In this document: positions 1 through 7,602 of the stretch, one piece after another | Layout: every line of letters starts with the position of its first letter | Position numbering within the stretch: position 1 is the stretch's first letter | NCBI GenBank assembly: GCA_002305415.1 | Contig: DBQX01000021.1 | Location: 1 to 12,974 of the forward strand | DNA from: Actinomycetales bacterium UBA1383 | Lineage (GTDB): Bacteria; Actinomycetota; Actinomycetes; Actinomycetales; Actinomycetaceae | DNA length: 12,974 nt | Reading direction: 5' to 3' | Notes under the pieces: model-generated | Told to the model about the DNA's origin: nothing | The model's database searches: none | The model's input: the letters and a program-made list of their open reading frames with translations, nothing else | Position numbers and translations under genes: made by a program

Positions 1-119
1 GGGCTGGGGTGGGGGGTCCCTGGCATGAGGGAGGCTCCCTGGTGCGAGGGAGGCCTGGGGCGGGGGGTCCCTGGCATGAGGGAGGCTCCCTGGTGCGAGG
101 GAGGCCTGGGGTGGGGGGT
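1..119. repeat. 51-bp tandem repeat, about 2.3 copies, hairpin-forming
   Basis: Two full units with a 51-bp period (the motif TGGCATGAG begins at 21 and again at 72) plus a partial third unit ending at about 119; the copies differ mainly by one T/C change in the G-run. The array probably continues left of the window, since bases 1-20 resemble the end of a unit. Each unit holds two half-repeats of the form CCCTGG-N4-GAGGGAGGC, so AGGGAG and CTCCCT can pair both as AGGGAGGCTCCCT and across a 6-nt loop. G-runs of four to six also allow G-quadruplexes. It sits directly 3' of the hydrolase stop codon, so a role in transcription termination or as an intergenic minisatellite is possible (inference). 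Confidence 0.85.
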
Positions 120-122
120 CCG

Positions 123-1064
123 TCACCCTGTCAGCGCCGCCGCCAGCGCCGTGACCTGCTCGTCCACGAACCACCGAGTGACATGCGCGGACCGGAACGC
201 GGCGTCGAAACCGTGGAAGGCGCCGTCGACGACGTCGAGCGTCACCGGCACGCCGGCCTCTGCGAGGCGTCGCGCGTAGGTGACGTTCTCGTCGTGGAAG
301 AGGTCGGAGGTGCCCACTCCGATCCACGCCGGCGGGAGGCCACGCAGGTCGCCGCGCCGCGCCGGGGCGGCGTAGGCGGGCACCGTCGCGGCCCCGGGCT
401 CGGTCCCGAGATACGCCGTCCAGCCGAGCCGGTTGCTGCCCGGGGTCCAGAGGCGTAGGCCCGCGGGGGCGGCGTCCTCGCGCACCACGGTGCGGTCGTC
501 GAGCATGGGGTAGACGAGGAGCTGGAACGCGAGGCGGGGCCCGCCGTCGTCGTTGGCGCGCTGGGCGAGGGCGGCGGCCAGACCACCCCCGGCGCTCGCC
601 CCGCCGACGGCGATCCTCCCGACGTCGACGCCGCCCCCGGGCCGGGCAAGCCAGGCGAGGGTGGCGTGGGCGTCGTCGAGGGCGGCGGGGAAGGGGTGCT
701 CTGGGGCGAGCCGGTAGTCGACCGAGGCGACGGTGACGCCCAGCCGTTGGACGAACTCCAGGCAGAGGTGGTCGTCCTGCTCGGGCCTCCCGATCAGGTA
801 TCCCCCGCCGTGGAGCCACAGCAGGGCAGGGGTGCTGGACGCGTGGGTGGGGCGGTAGAGCCGCACCCGGACCGGGGGTGCGCCCGCGGGCCCGGGGACG
901 TGGACATCGCGCACCTCGACTCCGGCCGGGACGCGGGGGCGGGGCACCGGGAGGCGTCGGAGCACCCCCACGAGCGGGAGGTTCCACGTGACCGTGGGGA
1001 CGAACCGGGCGGCGCGGAGGTCGGGGTGCCATGCGTCCATCACCGGGAGGAGGTCGCGTTCCAT
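123..1064 (-). CDS. alpha/beta hydrolase, hormone-sensitive lipase (family IV) type esterase
   Basis: A 313-residue protein, close to the usual length of bacterial HSL-type carboxylesterases, which cleave short acyl esters in the cytoplasm. The oxyanion-hole motif HGGG is at residues 85-88, the nucleophile elbow GASAG is at 155-159 (Ser157), the acid is probably Asp254 in TSDLFHDE, and the catalytic His is His284 in FHGFD. The YRLAPEHPFPA stretch (117-127) is also typical of the family. The reading frame stays open far upstream, but homology begins near the ATG at 1064; no strong ribosome binding site is visible, and an ATG eight codons later is an alternative. The gene faces away from the alkylsulfatase remnant and ends against the tandem repeat. 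The natural ester substrate cannot be read from sequence. Confidence 0.9.
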   Translation of the reverse strand: MERDLLPVMDAWHPDLRAARFVPTVTWNLPLVGVLRRLPVPRPRVPAGVEVRDVHVPGPAGAPPVRVRLYRPTHASSTPALLWLHGGGYLIGRPEQDDHLCLEFVQRLGVTVASVDYRLAPEHPFPAALDDAHATLAWLARPGGGVDVGRIAVGGASAGGGLAAALAQRANDDGGPRLAFQLLVYPMLDDRTVVREDAAPAGLRLWTPGSNRLGWTAYLGTEPGAATVPAYAAPARRGDLRGLPPAWIGVGTSDLFHDENVTYARRLAEAGVPVTLDVVDGAFHGFDAAFRSAHVTRWFVDEQVTALAAALTG

Positions 1065-1145
1065 GCGTCCAGTCTGCGGGGGTGCGTGGCCCGCGGCGAG
1101 GGGACGGCCCCCCTCGCGGGTGATGTTCCGGGGGAGCCACGTCGG

Positions 1146-1197
1146 CAACCATGGGCCCCGTAGGTCGACCGCGCTGGCCCCAGAGGGCCCACGGTTG
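1146..1197. repeat. 13-bp imperfect inverted repeat around a GGTCGACC palindrome
   Basis: CAACCATGGGCCC (1146-1158) is matched in inverted orientation by GGGCCCACGGTTG (1185-1197), with 12 of 13 positions complementary. The 26-nt spacer contains a perfect 8-bp palindrome, GGTCGACC, at 1163-1170. It lies in the non-coding stretch between the divergent hydrolase and the alkylsulfatase remnant. It could be an operator, a strong hairpin, or the scar of the event that truncated the alkylsulfatase gene; the sequence does not decide between these. Confidence 0.5.
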
Positions 1198-1247
1198 ACG
1201 CCCTCCTCTGGGATGACTGCCATGGGCGAAACACGCAGCGTGAAGAA

Positions 1248-1855
1248 GCCGGCCTCGGTCTGACGACGTCGACGGGCACCGTGACGCTGATCCCGCCCAC
1301 GGTCGAGATCACGGCGACGGGCCAGGAACTCACCGTCGACGGCGTCCGCATGGAGTTCCAGCTCGCGCCGGGTTCCGAGGCGCCCGCGGAGATGCACATC
1401 TACCTGCCGCACCTCCGGGCGCTGTGCATGGCCGAGAACGCCACCCACGTCCTGCACAACATCCTCACCATCCGGGGCGCCCTGGTCCGCGACCCGCACG
1501 CGTGGTCCCGGTACATCTCCGAGGCCATCGAGCTGTTCGGGGACCGCACCGACGTGGTGTTCGCCTCCCACCACTGGCCGACGTGGGGCCACGACCGCGC
1601 CATCCACTTCCTGGAGCTGCAGCGTGACCTGTACGCGTACCTCCACGACCAGACGGTGCGCATGATGAACCTCGGCATGACCGGCAGCGAGATCGCCGAG
1701 GCCATCCGGATGCCCCCCGCGCTCGAGAACGCGTGGCACGCCCGCGGCTACTACGGCTCGGTGAGCCACAACGTCAAGGCCGTCTACCAGCGCTACATGG
1801 GCTGGTACGACGGCAACCCCGCCAACCTCTGGAAGCACCCGCCAACCGAGGCGGG
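1248..1855 (+). pseudogene. Internal fragment of a linear alkylsulfatase (SdsA/BDS1-type metallo-beta-lactamase fold)
   Basis: The translation from about GLGLTTSTGTVTLIPP to HPPTEAG matches the middle of SdsA-type alkylsulfatases, which release sulfate from alkyl sulfates such as SDS. Conserved pieces are APAEMH and CMAENATH (each with a metal-ligand Glu in the family), ASHHWPTWG (ligand His) and GYYGSVSHNVKAVYQRY. The N-terminal half with the HxHxDH zinc motif is missing, as is the C-terminal dimerisation and sterol-carrier part; a full protein has about 600-660 residues and only about 200 remain. An in-frame stop at 1161 precedes the homologous part and no suitable start exists; the GTG at 1281 lies inside the domain. 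The frame runs on without a stop into an unrelated gene piece. I read this as a dead fragment; both boundaries are estimates. Confidence 0.82.
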
Positions 1856-1865
1856 ATGCCGTGGT

Positions 1866-2309
1866 GGCCAGGGCGTGGCCGAGGTGCCGCAGAGCCTGCC
1901 GCCCCCGGTGCTGCCGTTGCTGTCCGCCGTGCCCGACCTCCTGATCCCCGTACGGCAGCCTCTTCTTCGCGTCTGCGGGCGTGTTCGAGAGCCAGCTGCC
2001 GGAGGTGGGGCCGGGATCCGCGGGTGCGGTGGTGGTACTCCGGCTGCGGGGAAAGGAGGAGCTGGGCAGCACTTCATCCGCACCATCGTCCGGTACCACG
2101 AGCGTCTCGCGGCAGCCGGGGGCTGGCTGGTCCTCAGCGGCGTGGGTGAGCGGGTGCGTCGCCAGCTCGCCAACACCGGCGCGCTCGAGGTCCTCGGCGC
2201 GGAGAACGTGTTCCCTGCGACCCGGCGCGTCGGGGAGTCCCTCCAGGCCGCCCTCCACCGCGCGGAGGTCATGCAGGAACGATCCGCTCCGGAGCAGGGA
2301 GCCGTGTGA
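1866..2309 (+). pseudogene. Frameshifted C-terminal STAS-domain remnant of a SulP family sulfate permease
   Basis: SulP permeases are membrane anion transporters (often sulfate) that end in a cytoplasmic STAS domain. Here the STAS part is split over frames. PYGSLFFASAGVFESQLPEV and the following VVVLRLRGKEELGST are read in one frame (about 1948-2073). FIRTIVRYHERLAAAGG, LVLSGV, TGALEVLGAENVFPATRRVGESL and the rest to the TGA at 2309 are read in another, consistent with loss of one base near 2071-2073. AEVPQSLPP upstream (about 1878-1905) resembles the linker before STAS but is in yet another frame relation, so at least one more indel is likely. All transmembrane segments are absent. It abuts the alkylsulfatase remnant in the same orientation, and the pair forms an artificial 342-codon open frame (1281-2309). 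Family assignment is from remembered conservation, not a search. Confidence 0.7.
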
Positions 2310-2441
2310 CGCCTGCGGCCGCAACGCCGGGGGTGGCGCCCCTCGCACGCAGCACGCCGACCGCGGGGTGGAGCGTGGCCCGCCGAGGCTCGCTGACGAG
2401 CCCGATGACAGCCGGGGGCGAGGATACTGGAGAGGCACGTC

Positions 2442-2447
2442 AGGAGG
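2442..2447 (+). promoter_or_regulatory. Ribosome binding site AGGAGG of the radical SAM gene
   Basis: A perfect AGGAGG lies 4 nt before a GTG at 2452 and 13 nt before an ATG at 2461. Spacing favours the GTG, whereas family conservation begins at the ATG (MRFVYGPVPSRRLG). The choice changes only three residues. Confidence 0.7.
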
Positions 2448-2451
2448 ATCA

Positions 2452-3429
2452 GTGGCGACCATGCGTTTCGTGTACGGGCCGGTACCCTCCCGCCGGCTGG
2501 GCCTCTCGCTGGGGGTCAGCCCGATCCCGCCGAAGGTGTGCAACTACTCGTGCGTCTACTGCCAGCTCGGCAGGACGGACCGGCTGACCGCCACCCGGGC
2601 GATGTTCTTCCCGGTTGCGGACATCGTCCGGGAGTTCGCCGCCGCACTTCCCGAAGCGGGGAGGCTCGACGCCGTCACCATCGTGGGCGAGGGGGAGCCG
2701 ACGCTGTACAGCGGACTCGGCGAGCTGATCGGTCAGATCGGCGCGCGTGCCGACACGCCGCTGGCGGTGATCACGAACGGTGCGCTGCTGTCCGACCCGC
2801 AGGTCCGCGCCGAGTTGGCGGGCGCGGACATCGTGCTGCCCTCGATGGACGCGTGGGACGAGGAGTCCTTCCGGCGGATCAACCGGCCGCACGGGCGGCT
2901 CCGCTGGGCGGACGTCCACGCGGGGCTGCTCGCCTTCTCCCACGAGTACCCGGGCCAGCTCTGGCTGGAGATCATGCTGATGCGGGGCGTCAACGACGAC
3001 GACGCCTCTCTCCGCCGGTATGCCCGCCTGCTGCGCGAGGTGCGGTACGACCGGCTGTACCTCAACACCCCGGTCCGGCCTCCGGCGGAGCCTGAGGTGC
3101 AGGCCGTGGATCACCAGACCATGGCCCGGGCCGCGGAGGCACTGGGTGCCACCTCGATCGACCTGCTCGCCTCCGACGGCTTCCGCAGCGAGATCGCCGA
3201 CGACTACGACGCCGTCCTCAGCATCATCCGGCGCCACCCGATGAACGCCTTCGAGCTACAGGCGTTCCTCGGCGTCCGCGGGGTCGGTGATTCGGCGGCG
3301 CTCCTCGAGCGGCTCTCCGGGGACCCGGCGATCGAACGCGTCCACTACCGGGGCATCGACACCTTCCGGCTCCGGCCGCGGCCGGGCGGGGCGGGCCATG
3401 ATCGTCCGGGCCGAGGTCAGGGCCTTTAG
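2452..3429 (+). CDS. Radical SAM protein of the COG0731 type
   Basis: About 325 residues. Counting from the ATG at 2461, the protein opens with the family hallmark GPVPSRRLG, followed by the radical SAM cluster motif CNYSCVYC (Cys27, Cys31, Cys34), which binds a 4Fe-4S cluster that cleaves S-adenosylmethionine. A GEGEPT motif at about 76-81 contributes to SAM binding. The last ~90 residues (RRHPMNAFELQAFLGVRGVG and onward) look like a winged-helix-type tail rather than a second Fe-S domain. COG0731 is named after the wyosine tRNA enzyme TYW1, but bacteria generally lack wyosine, so the true reaction is unknown. It follows the SulP remnant after about 140 bp and stands 85 bp before the deacetylase; operon membership with either is not evident. 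Confidence 0.88.
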   Translation: MATMRFVYGPVPSRRLGLSLGVSPIPPKVCNYSCVYCQLGRTDRLTATRAMFFPVADIVREFAAALPEAGRLDAVTIVGEGEPTLYSGLGELIGQIGARADTPLAVITNGALLSDPQVRAELAGADIVLPSMDAWDEESFRRINRPHGRLRWADVHAGLLAFSHEYPGQLWLEIMLMRGVNDDDASLRRYARLLREVRYDRLYLNTPVRPPAEPEVQAVDHQTMARAAEALGATSIDLLASDGFRSEIADDYDAVLSIIRRHPMNAFELQAFLGVRGVGDSAALLERLSGDPAIERVHYRGIDTFRLRPRPGGAGHDRPGRGQGL

Positions 3430-3514
3430 GCCTTCCCCCGGAAGCCGCGGGACGCGACAATGGCGGCAGCCCATCGTTCGAGGGAGACGGGGGCACGGCG
3501 AGGGGGTTGGACCC

Positions 3515-5497
3515 ATGTCCCGTCAGGAGCCTTCAGCGGCCACAGCCAGTCGGACATCGACGTCGTCGAGGGGAGGCCGCACAGGAGTCCGTCGTGCCAC
3601 CACGGTGGCGCTGATCGCGATGCTGTCCGTCCTTGGCGCCGTGCAGGCGCCCGCCGCACCCGCTGGTATCCCGATCCCGGCATCCATCAGTCCCAGCGAC
3701 GACGGGCCCTCGACGCCGCCGGAGGGTGGGCCGGGCACACCCACCGCGCCCCCCGAGGCCAGCACGAGTCCTGATCCCACACCGCCACCGGAACCCACAC
3801 CGCCACCCGACCCCACTCCCGCACCAGAACCCGGAACGAGCCCGGAGCCCACGCCGTCACCCGTGCCCGAGCCGCCCGACGCTGACACTTCTCCGCCGGA
3901 GGACACCACTCCGCCAGCGGACGAGCCCGAGGCGGCAGCGGCGGCCGTCCTCCCCCCGGGTGACCCGTTCGGCAACCTCGAGTCCGTGGTGGTGGGAGCC
4001 GGGACGGTCACGGCGTCCGGGTGGGCCCTCGACCCGGACACCACCGACCCGATCATCGTGCAGATGTACGTCGACTGGTCGGCGAACACGATGGCCTGGG
4101 CGGACCTGCCGCGGCCCGATGTGGAGGACGCCTTCGCGATGGGGGCCGACCACGGCTTCAGCCTCTCGATGGACGTGGCCCCGGGCGCTCACACGGTGTG
4201 TGTGTACGCCGTCAACGTCGGCGTCGGCGCGAGCACCGCGGTGGGCTGCCGCACCGTGAGTGTCCTGGGGGGCAACCCCGTGGGGGCCATCGACTCCGTC
4301 GCGATGTCAGTCGGCACGGTCACCGTGTCCGGGTGGGCGCTCGACCCGGACACGACCGCTCCGATCATCGTGCAGATGTACGTCGACTGGTCCGCGAACA
4401 CGATGGCCTGGGCCACCCTGCCCCGCCCCGACCTCGACGAGGAGTACGGGCTCGGCCCGGACCACGGCTTCAGCCTCACGATGAGCGTCAGCCCGGGCAC
4501 CCATACGGTCTGCGTCTACGCCATCAACGTGGGGCCGGGCTCCACGACGAGCATCGGGTGCCGTACGGTCACCGTGCTCGGTTCGAACCCGGTCGGGAAC
4601 ATCGACTCGGTGGTGGTGTCCGACGGCGTCGTGACGGCGAACGGCTGGGCGCTCGACGCCGACACCACCGGTCCGATCATCGTGCAGATGTACGTCGACT
4701 GGTCCGCGAACACGATGGCCTGGGCGGATCTGCCACGGCCGGATGTCGAGGCCGTGTTCGGGCTGGGTTCCAACCACGGCTTCACGCTCTCCCTGCCCGT
4801 CGATCCCGGTGTCCACACCGTCTGCGTCTACGCGATCAACACCGGACCGGGCACCACCACTGTCCTCGGTTGCCGGACGGTGGTGGTGGGCACCGACTGC
4901 TCGGTCCAGAAGTGCGTCGCCCTGACGTTCGACGACGGGCCCGGCCCGTACACCTCGCGGCTCCTTGACATCCTCCAGTCGACGGGCACGAGGGCCACGT
5001 TCTTCCTCGTCGGGGAGAGGATCTCCGGCTACCCGTCCGTCGTCCGGCGGATGGGTGATCTCGGGATGGAGGTCTCGAACCACTCGTGGAACCACGCGGA
5101 CCTCACCACGCTGACCACGTCGCAGATCGCCGCCCAGCTCTCCCAGACGTCCGCGGCGATCGAGTCGGTGACCGGCCGCCGTCCGACGCTGATGCGGCCC
5201 CCGTACGGCGCACGGAACACGACGGTCGACGCCGTCGCCGGTCAGCAGGGCCTCGCCGTGATCCTCTGGAGCCTCGACACCCTCGACTGGAAGTACCCGG
5301 ATCCGGCGCGCATCCGCTCGGTGGTGGCCACCGGGGCGGTCGACGGCACGATCGTGCTCATGCACGACATCCACTCCACCACGGTGGACGCGGTGCCCGG
5401 GATCATCGCTGATCTTCGCGCGCGCGGGTTCACGCTCGTCACCGTGACGGAGTTGCTGGGCTCACCCCGGCCCGGGGTGGTCTATTCCCACGGCTGA
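3515..5497 (+). CDS. Secreted polysaccharide deacetylase (NodB domain) with three tandem 104-residue repeats
   Basis: A 660-residue exported protein. The ATG at 3515 has AGGGGG upstream. An Arg-rich N-region (RR at 26-27) and hydrophobic core (28-45) form a signal peptide, probably cleaved around 45-50. Residues ~50-150 are a Pro/Thr/Ser/Glu linker suited to crossing the cell wall. Three repeats fill ~153-459. The C-terminal carbohydrate esterase 4 domain carries all expected motifs: TFDDGP (471-476; Asp473 base, Asp474 metal), HSWNH (His523 and His527 metal ligands), RPPYG (561-565), DTLDW (588-592) and MHD (His617). Such enzymes remove acetyl groups from N-acetylglucosamine units of peptidoglycan or other glycans, often giving lysozyme resistance. 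The substrate here is inferred, not shown. The active site looks complete. Confidence 0.93.
   Translation: MSRQEPSAATASRTSTSSRGGRTGVRRATTVALIAMLSVLGAVQAPAAPAGIPIPASISPSDDGPSTPPEGGPGTPTAPPEASTSPDPTPPPEPTPPPDPTPAPEPGTSPEPTPSPVPEPPDADTSPPEDTTPPADEPEAAAAAVLPPGDPFGNLESVVVGAGTVTASGWALDPDTTDPIIVQMYVDWSANTMAWADLPRPDVEDAFAMGADHGFSLSMDVAPGAHTVCVYAVNVGVGASTAVGCRTVSVLGGNPVGAIDSVAMSVGTVTVSGWALDPDTTAPIIVQMYVDWSANTMAWATLPRPDLDEEYGLGPDHGFSLTMSVSPGTHTVCVYAINVGPGSTTSIGCRTVTVLGSNPVGNIDSVVVSDGVVTANGWALDADTTGPIIVQMYVDWSANTMAWADLPRPDVEAVFGLGSNHGFTLSLPVDPGVHTVCVYAINTGPGTTTVLGCRTVVVGTDCSVQKCVALTFDDGPGPYTSRLLDILQSTGTRATFFLVGERISGYPSVVRRMGDLGMEVSNHSWNHADLTTLTTSQIAAQLSQTSAAIESVTGRRPTLMRPPYGARNTTVDAVAGQQGLAVILWSLDTLDWKYPDPARIRSVVATGAVDGTIVLMHDIHSTTVDAVPGIIADLRARGFTLVTVTELLGSPRPGVVYSHG
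3971..4891 (+). repeat. Three in-frame 312-bp coding repeats in the deacetylase gene
   Basis: The block beginning ATCATCGTGCAGATGTACG occurs at 4052, 4364 and 4676, exactly 312 bp apart. About 50 bp around it are almost identical in all three copies, with essentially only one G/C change. Each encoded 104-residue unit has GWALD.DTT.PIIVQMYVDWSANTMAWA, then a DHGF or NHGF turn, PG.HTVCVYA and GCRTV. The two Cys per unit could form a disulfide. The layout suggests a beta-sandwich wall- or glycan-binding module, as in other secreted actinobacterial wall enzymes (inference). Confidence 0.9.
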
Positions 5498-5593
5498 GAC
5501 GCCTCGCGCGCGGCCGCAACACGGGCGTCCTCGTTCGATGCGGCGCGAGGGGAGTATGGTCGTTCCCGCAACGACGCACCGACCGGGAGAGGC

Positions 5594-6142
5594 ATGCGCG
5601 CTCCACTCGACAGCCCCATGCCACAGGTGGCTGCCCTCGAGGGCGTGGAGGGCCGGCTCGTCGTTGTCACCGGGGCGCGCGGTGCCGGGAAGACCACATG
5701 GTGTGAGGCTCTCGTGCGGGAGGCCCGCACGCTCGGCCTGCACACCGCCGGCCTGCTCTCGCCACACGTCGTCGAGGACGGGATCCGTGTGGCGATCGAC
5801 CTGGTCGACGTCGTCACCGGCGAACGCCGTCGCCTCGCCACCCGCCCTGACCCGCGCTTTCCCCCACCGGATGCCCGCCGCGGGGCACGATGGGTCCTTG
5901 ACCACGACACGCTGGCCTGGGGAAACGCGATCCTCGGCCGGGTGAACCGCGCCGACCTCCTCGTGCTCGACGAGATCGGCGCGCTGGAACTGCGGCACGG
6001 TACCGGGTTGGTCGCCGGCCTCAGGCTGCTACGGGACCGGCGCTACGGGACGGCCTGCGCCGTCGTGCGGCCGGACCTGGTGGAGGAGGCACGGCGCCGC
6101 TGGCCGTGGGCGCAGACGCTCCGGGTGGGGGACGCGGAATGA
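5594..6142 (+). CDS. P-loop NTPase of the THEP1/NTPase_1 type, first gene of the ECF operon
   Basis: A 182-residue cytoplasmic protein. Walker A is GARGAGKTT (27-35) and Walker B is LLVLDEIGALEL (Asp126, Glu127). Between them, IDLVDVVTGERRRLA matches the THEP1-like nucleoside-triphosphatase pattern. GGGAGAGG stands just before the ATG at 5594, supporting this start; an ATG at codon 9 is the alternative. The family hydrolyses nucleoside triphosphates, but its cellular role is poorly known. The gene ends in ATGA, shared with the start of the ATPase gene (4-bp overlap), so the two are translationally coupled and it probably serves the transporter or the handling of its cargo (inference). A MobB-like adapter is an alternative fold reading, but the motif pattern favours NTPase_1. 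Confidence 0.8.
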   Translation: MRAPLDSPMPQVAALEGVEGRLVVVTGARGAGKTTWCEALVREARTLGLHTAGLLSPHVVEDGIRVAIDLVDVVTGERRRLATRPDPRFPPPDARRGARWVLDHDTLAWGNAILGRVNRADLLVLDEIGALELRHGTGLVAGLRLLRDRRYGTACAVVRPDLVEEARRRWPWAQTLRVGDAE

Positions 6143-7602
6143 TCCGGCTTGACGGACTGTCCGTGTCCTACGGGCCGGTCCCTGCCCTGGACGCCATCTC
6201 CCTGACGGTGGAGCCCGGCGAGTGTGTGCTGGTCACGGGTCCGTCCGGCTGCGGCAAGTCCACGCTCGGGCGCGCCATCGCCGGCCTCATCCCCCACGCG
6301 GTCGCCACGGACGTCCGTGGCGAGGTGGAGGTGGCCGGGCTCGACCTGAGGCGCAGCAGCATCCCCGACATCGCCGCGCGAGTGGGCATGGTCTTCCAGC
6401 GGCCCGCGTCGCAGCTGTTCCACCTCACCGTCGAGGCCGAGGTGGCGTTCGGCCCCCACAACCTCGGCCTCGACGAGACCGAGGTCCGCGAGCGGGTGGC
6501 CTGGGCGCTCGACGCCACCGGACTCGGCGGGTTGCGGCACGCGAGGCCCGCCAGCCTGTCCGGAGGGCAGAAGCAGTGCGTGGCGATCGCGGCGTCCCTG
6601 GCGATGCGCACCTCGGTCCTCGTCCTCGACGAGCCGACGGCGTCGCTGGACGTCCCCAACACGCGGCGCGTCATGGAGGTCCTCGGCCGGCTCCGTGACG
6701 AGCACGGCATCACGATCGTGCTCATCGAGCACCGGCTCGCGGAGGCGGTGCGGCTCGCGGGACGCGTGATCCTCATGGACGCGGGGCGCGTGATCGCCGA
6801 CGGCGATCCGGCCGTCGTGTTCGCGGACCGGGCGTTGCGCGACCGCCTGGGGCTCCGGCGACCCACCGACCAGCCCGCGGTCTCATGGGAGTCGCTGATC
6901 GGGGACGGCGCCGGGGCCCGCCCCGAGGGCGAGGCCCTCCTCACCCTGGACCGGGTGACGGCGGGTTTCAACGGGAACGCCGCCATCCGCGACGTCAGCC
7001 TGCGGATCCGGCCCGGCGAGTTCGTCGCCCTGGTCGGGGACAACGGCGCCGGGAAGTCGACGCTCGCGCTCGTGGCCGCCGGACTCCTCCGGCCGCAGTC
7101 CGGGACCGTGCGTTTCGACGACGGCGCCCGCCCCCGGCCCGGTCTCGACGTCGCGCTCCTGTTCCAGGATCCCCAGGAACAGCTCTTCACCGACTCGGTG
7201 GACGAGGAGCTGGCCTTCGCCCCCACGAACTACGACCGCTTCGACCAGGACCTGCATGCCCGCATCCTCCGGGAGGCCGGCCTGACGGAGGTGCGTGCGC
7301 GCTCGCCACTGGCGATCTCCGTGGGGCAGCAGCAGCGCACCGCGCTCGCGTCCTGCCTGGGGCTGCGTCCCCGGTTGCTGATCCTCGACGAGCCGACCCT
7401 CGGACAGGACTGGGGGCACCTGTCCCGGCTCATGGACTACGTGGCCACCCTGAACCGGGCCGGCACCGCGATCCTGCTCATCTCGCACGACTACAAGCTG
7501 GTCCACCACTACGCCCAGCGGCTGGTCCTGCTTCGGGAGGGCCGGATCGAGCAGGTGGGGACCACCCACACCCGCATCAGCGACCTCGGAGGTGCACCGT
7601 GA
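6139..7602 (+). CDS. Fused double ABC ATPase of an ECF transporter (EcfA-EcfA')
   Basis: A 487-residue protein with two ABC ATPase domains in one chain, powering a membrane importer. Domain 1: Walker A GPSGCGKST (34-42), Q-loop FQRPASQLF, signature LSGGQKQ (140-146), Walker B Asp164-Glu165, H-loop His198. Domain 2: Walker A GDNGAGKST (300-308), Q-loop LFQDPQEQLF, signature ISVGQQQ (393-399), Walker B Asp417-Glu418, H-loop His450. The QxxxQLF sequence after the Q-loop is characteristic of ECF ATPases. Two changes stand out in domain 2: the second signature residue Gly is Val, and the D-loop reads GQD rather than SLD. One of the two composite ATP sites may therefore be weakened. The gene overlaps its neighbours on both sides by 4 bp. 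Confidence 0.93.
   Translation: MIRLDGLSVSYGPVPALDAISLTVEPGECVLVTGPSGCGKSTLGRAIAGLIPHAVATDVRGEVEVAGLDLRRSSIPDIAARVGMVFQRPASQLFHLTVEAEVAFGPHNLGLDETEVRERVAWALDATGLGGLRHARPASLSGGQKQCVAIAASLAMRTSVLVLDEPTASLDVPNTRRVMEVLGRLRDEHGITIVLIEHRLAEAVRLAGRVILMDAGRVIADGDPAVVFADRALRDRLGLRRPTDQPAVSWESLIGDGAGARPEGEALLTLDRVTAGFNGNAAIRDVSLRIRPGEFVALVGDNGAGKSTLALVAAGLLRPQSGTVRFDDGARPRPGLDVALLFQDPQEQLFTDSVDEELAFAPTNYDRFDQDLHARILREAGLTEVRARSPLAISVGQQQRTALASCLGLRPRLLILDEPTLGQDWGHLSRLMDYVATLNRAGTAILLISHDYKLVHHYAQRLVLLREGRIEQVGTTHTRISDLGGAP

Noticed and set aside
1..119. Possible CRISPR array
   Set aside because: The units are contiguous with no unique spacers, only about 2.3 copies are present, and no cas gene is in the window.
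1281..2309. A single intact 342-residue novel protein
   Set aside because: Its start lies inside a conserved domain, its two halves match different truncated families, and the STAS part is split over two frames.
123..2543. Minus-strand open frame of 806 codons and a similar 703-codon frame at 9361-11472
   Set aside because: Only the C-terminal 313 and 316 codons match families; the rest is antisense to real genes or remnants and is open because of high GC.
5498..5529. Terminator hairpin GACGCC/GGCGTC after the deacetylase
   Set aside because: Only six pairs with a 20-nt loop and no T-run; too weak to call.
5534..5560. Promoter TTCGAT / TATGGT before the ECF operon
   Set aside because: The 15-bp spacer is short and the -35 match poor; plausible position but not supportable.
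5498..5593. Vitamin riboswitch ahead of the ECF operon
   Set aside because: Only 96 bp are available and no cobalamin, TPP or FMN box-like motif is seen.
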